Assembly: GCF_000182565.1 (NCBI RefSeq)
Contig: NW_015971540.1
Span: 1,550,476-1,614,475, forward strand
Direction: 5' to 3'
From: Spizellomyces punctatus DAOM BR117
Lineage: Eukaryota; Chytridiomycota; Chytridiomycetes; Spizellomycetales; Spizellomycetaceae
Length of the DNA: 64,000 nucleotides
Made by a program: the position numbers and the translations under genes. The notes below the pieces were generated by a model, which saw only the letters and a program-made list of their open reading frames with translations, did no database searches and was not told the origin of the DNA. This document shows positions 61,801 to 64,000 of this stretch, piece after piece; position 1 is the first letter of the stretch; each line of letters opens with the position of its first letter.

Positions 61801-63405
61801 ATCACAACATAATCTTCTCCAACCCTATCATCGTACGCCAAGGCCAAAAGAGTTTTGGCGTCAATCCAAGCAATTTGACGAAAGGTGATCGCAGAATTTT
61901 CCTGTGGAAGACTTGACCAAAAAGTTAAGACCAACTCGTTGCTTTGCTGGAAGCAAACGATGCTTAAAGCATTACCTGATATATCCTAAACGCTCAGGTA
62001 CCTTGACCGGTTTAACAACAGAGCCTCCCTTAAAGAGGTGAACCGTTTTATCGCACAGCAACACTGCGAGGTCATCGCCTGCATTCCCTGGTCCGAAGGT
62101 GACATATGCGGCAGGTGCAGGCAATTGTACCTTAACAGCAGACATCGGTGGTGGTACATTCAAATGCTTGAACGGCGTAAGAAGAACGGAGCATCCATCA
62201 ATGACAGCCACCGTAGCAGGATTTTCTGCTACCCGAGATGTGCTGACAAACTGGTCAGCGCAAAAGTCGGATCGTTGGTATGAGCCGGACCTAGTTGTCA
62301 AATGCAATCGAAGAGCCACTTCCGGATCCCATTGCATACCGGAAAATGAGTCATTCTCTGATACCGGTCGCAATTCCTGCTTCAAGTACCAGTAATAGTT
62401 ATTTGCAGTCCACAATTGAATGACTGATTCGGGCTTCGCAGAAGGAGAACCACTTTGCAGCCAAACACCAAGGACTGTTGAATCCGCATTCCACGCCACC
62501 TCTACAACCGTAGCGGTATCATCGCGAAGGGCAAACTCCCCATGTCGAAGTCCGTTCTTTTCAAAAAAGATGATATCATGCCGGTGGGGAAGCCTCTGAC
62601 TTGCGGCGATCAAGTTCCCCGAGGGTCTCCAGTTCAAGGCATGCTCCAATTGCGATACGCTTTCGCTCGTATATTGCAAAGTACATTCCCTGTCATACAT
62701 ACGTATGACTCTCTTATTGCCGTTTGGTGCCACCGCTGAGCATGCAAAGTAAGCTCCGTCGCCCCTCCATGAAATCCGTGGTCGGAAGTCATCGTCATCC
62801 GAAATCAGGTTACTGCCAGTCAGCGCATCGTCCTTACGCAAGGCAGCCTGTTTCCCCTCTGATCCATGAAATTGGGTTTCCTTTTTGCCCCATCCAACGC
62901 TTACGTGCTCCTCCTTGCCAGTCCCCTCCACATGAATCGGAATTTCTGTGATAACCTCAAAATCTTTCGTCATCTCCAATATGGTTCCTGCTCCCGTAAC
63001 TATCACTACAAGCTCATGATCTGGACTCCATTCCATGCATAAAATTCCTGAATCCACAGTTCCCACCACTTCTGGTGGTCTGTCCTCTCCATCCTCTGAT
63101 GGTATCAACACTAGGTCGCCCCCGTTGAGCGCGACGCACAATGCCTGAAGCTCCGGAACATATTGAAAGCCAACAACTTCCACAGCGGCAGTTGTTCCGA
63201 GTGGTTGGTTTGGGAATGTAGCGATTTCAGTTACTTCTTGTGAGACAGAAACTTTGTATACCCAGCTCTGACGTTCCGTTCCTACAGAAGAGTACACGTC
63301 CAGAGTTTCAGGATCGACCGCAATATGTGAACGTCCAGTACTGTCCAGCACGTCTTCTGGGTAGAGCACCGCACGGGCCTCGCTGAGAAGACACAGGCTC
63401 CGCAT
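58833..63405 (-). CDS. ELP1: Elongator complex protein 1
   Basis: Scaffold subunit of Elongator, which makes the cm5U-type modifications at tRNA wobble uridines. Start chosen at Met 63405 (MRSLCLLSEARAVLYPEDVL) because the upstream in-frame stretch is Arg-rich and not family-like. Two WD40 propellers come first (HIAVDPETLDVYSSVG, VEVVGFQYVPELQALCVALN, PRISWRGDGAYFACSAV, LNWRPSGNLIAASQR, FEKNGLRHGEFALR, VIQLWTANNYYWYLKQEL). A TPR-like superhelix follows (LVLATVRRLIDKKDYRAAFL with CRKHRIDLNLLVDHN, PREYLPFLSELQKLETNYQR, HLGKRETALRHLSLAG, MWQQTFAIATNLGLP). The C-terminal dimerisation helix and a basic tRNA-binding segment near 59300 (RRKAERKRATGRDK) close the protein, roughly 1,300 residues. Confidence 0.95.
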
Positions 63406-63607
63406 GGTTCTTTGGGCCGATCGTCGTCGTCGTCGATCTCCACAAGAAACCAAACAGCATGCTTGAAGCAATAAACCCATATATGGGCATACTGCGCCGC
63501 AATATGCGTGTGGCTTGGAACATTACTGGGGAAAGCTGAATTCTTTTTGATGATTTGCAGGCCAAGCCTTTTGTTGGAGCCCGCGTGTTTCTGCCTACGA
63601 ACGTACA
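63406..63607. promoter_or_regulatory. Bidirectional promoter region ELP1 / rightmost gene
   Basis: 202 bp between start codons, with a CGT-rich run at 63420-63436. No X-box is seen. Confidence 0.55.
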
Positions 63608-64000
63608 ATGGCCAAACCAAAGCAACAGCGAAATAAGCAGCGATCAAAGAAGCATGTGCAGGCACCTGCCGCTTCCACCGACAGCGACTCTCTGGACGTG
63701 GACATTGCGGCTTTCATTGAGGAGCAGCAACTGGAGATCGACCCTGACGTTGCGGAGCTTTTGACCGAGGATACAGCCGTATCTAAGAAAAAGGGTGGAA
63801 AGAAAAAGGGAAAGAAGAGTGCGGCAGCTGCAGAGGAGGACAGCAAGATCACTGCAGAAGTGGATACGGCCCAAAATGTAGAAGGAGACAGCATGGGTGA
63901 TGTGGACATGGACGAGGAAGACGAGGCTGAACTCGCTGCGTACCTCGATATGATGAAAGGAAAAAAGGAAGACAAGGACGAAGAAGAGGACGAGCTGGTA
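63608..64000 (+). CDS. Lys-rich acidic protein, 3' end outside window
   Basis: Open from ATG 63608 to the window edge (131 codons). It starts MAKPKQQRNKQRSKKHVQAP, a basic nucleolar-type leader, then SLDVDIAAFIEEQQLEIDPD, a Lys/Gly stretch (KKKGGKKKGKKS) and a long acidic region (VDMDEEDEAELAAYLDMMKG). Alternating basic and acidic low complexity is typical of ribosome-biogenesis or chromatin proteins, but no domain is reached, so I do not name it. Divergent from ELP1. Confidence 0.75.
   Translation, partial: MAKPKQQRNKQRSKKHVQAPAASTDSDSLDVDIAAFIEEQQLEIDPDVAELLTEDTAVSKKKGGKKKGKKSAAAAEEDSKITAEVDTAQNVEGDSMGDVDMDEEDEAELAAYLDMMKGKKEDKDEEEDELV

Overview
The window is nuclear DNA of a fungus, most likely a flagellated (zoosporic, chytrid-like) early-diverging lineage. 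Almost every gene carries several short GT-AG introns of about 45-80 bp. The gene set mixes fungal families (a taurine-dioxygenase-type enzyme beside a Dal5/Seo1-like permease, HIS6, RPC19, a mitochondrial GrpE) with genes absent from the yeasts: an Integrator subunit (INTS7), DDX41, RBM42, an MFSD8/CLN7-like transporter, dynactin p62 and the axonemal protein CFAP210. The lineage is inferred from gene content; I cannot name the species.

Layout. 0-9 kb: DNA polymerase alpha B subunit (cut by the left edge), a divergent dioxygenase/permease pair, Bax inhibitor 1 and VMA21. 9-20 kb: Rho-GDI, an SH3BGR-type thioredoxin-like protein, a tandem AAA+ ATPase with a degenerate first ring, INTS7 and histidyl-tRNA synthetase. 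20-32 kb: an unrecognised protein, NAA10, GrpE, nuclear cap-binding protein 1, SEN15, protoporphyrinogen oxidase, adenylate kinase and RPC19. 32-35 kb is accessory: a protein of the phage/bacterial DNA-base-hypermodification (5-hmdU kinase helical domain) type, a 133-bp inverted-repeat element and an intronless DUF1349 gene. 35-44 kb: TAF4, DDX41, RBM42, an R-SNARE. 44-46 kb: a broken cytochrome P450. 46-64 kb: the MFSD8-like carrier, HIS6, a zinc-ribbon J-protein, RPB8, DCTN4, CFAP210, an unrecognised intronless gene, ELP1 and the start of a further gene cut by the right edge.

Two window-wide patterns stand out. First, neighbouring genes alternate strand at 30 of 33 junctions. The three same-strand junctions each touch an accessory gene, and removing one accessory gene at each would make alternation perfect. 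Second, about half of the divergent intergenic regions (8 of 15, plus one spacing variant) contain a 14-bp RFX-type X-box (GTTGCCATGGCAAC-like), while I saw none in the 15 convergent ones. The genome therefore looks built from bidirectional promoters, many apparently served by one DNA-binding factor.

Most genes are housekeeping and not functionally linked to their neighbours. The one probable functional pair is the dioxygenase with the permease, which suggests uptake and cleavage of an organic sulfur (sulfonate-like) compound. No tRNA, rRNA, CRISPR array or intact transposon was seen.
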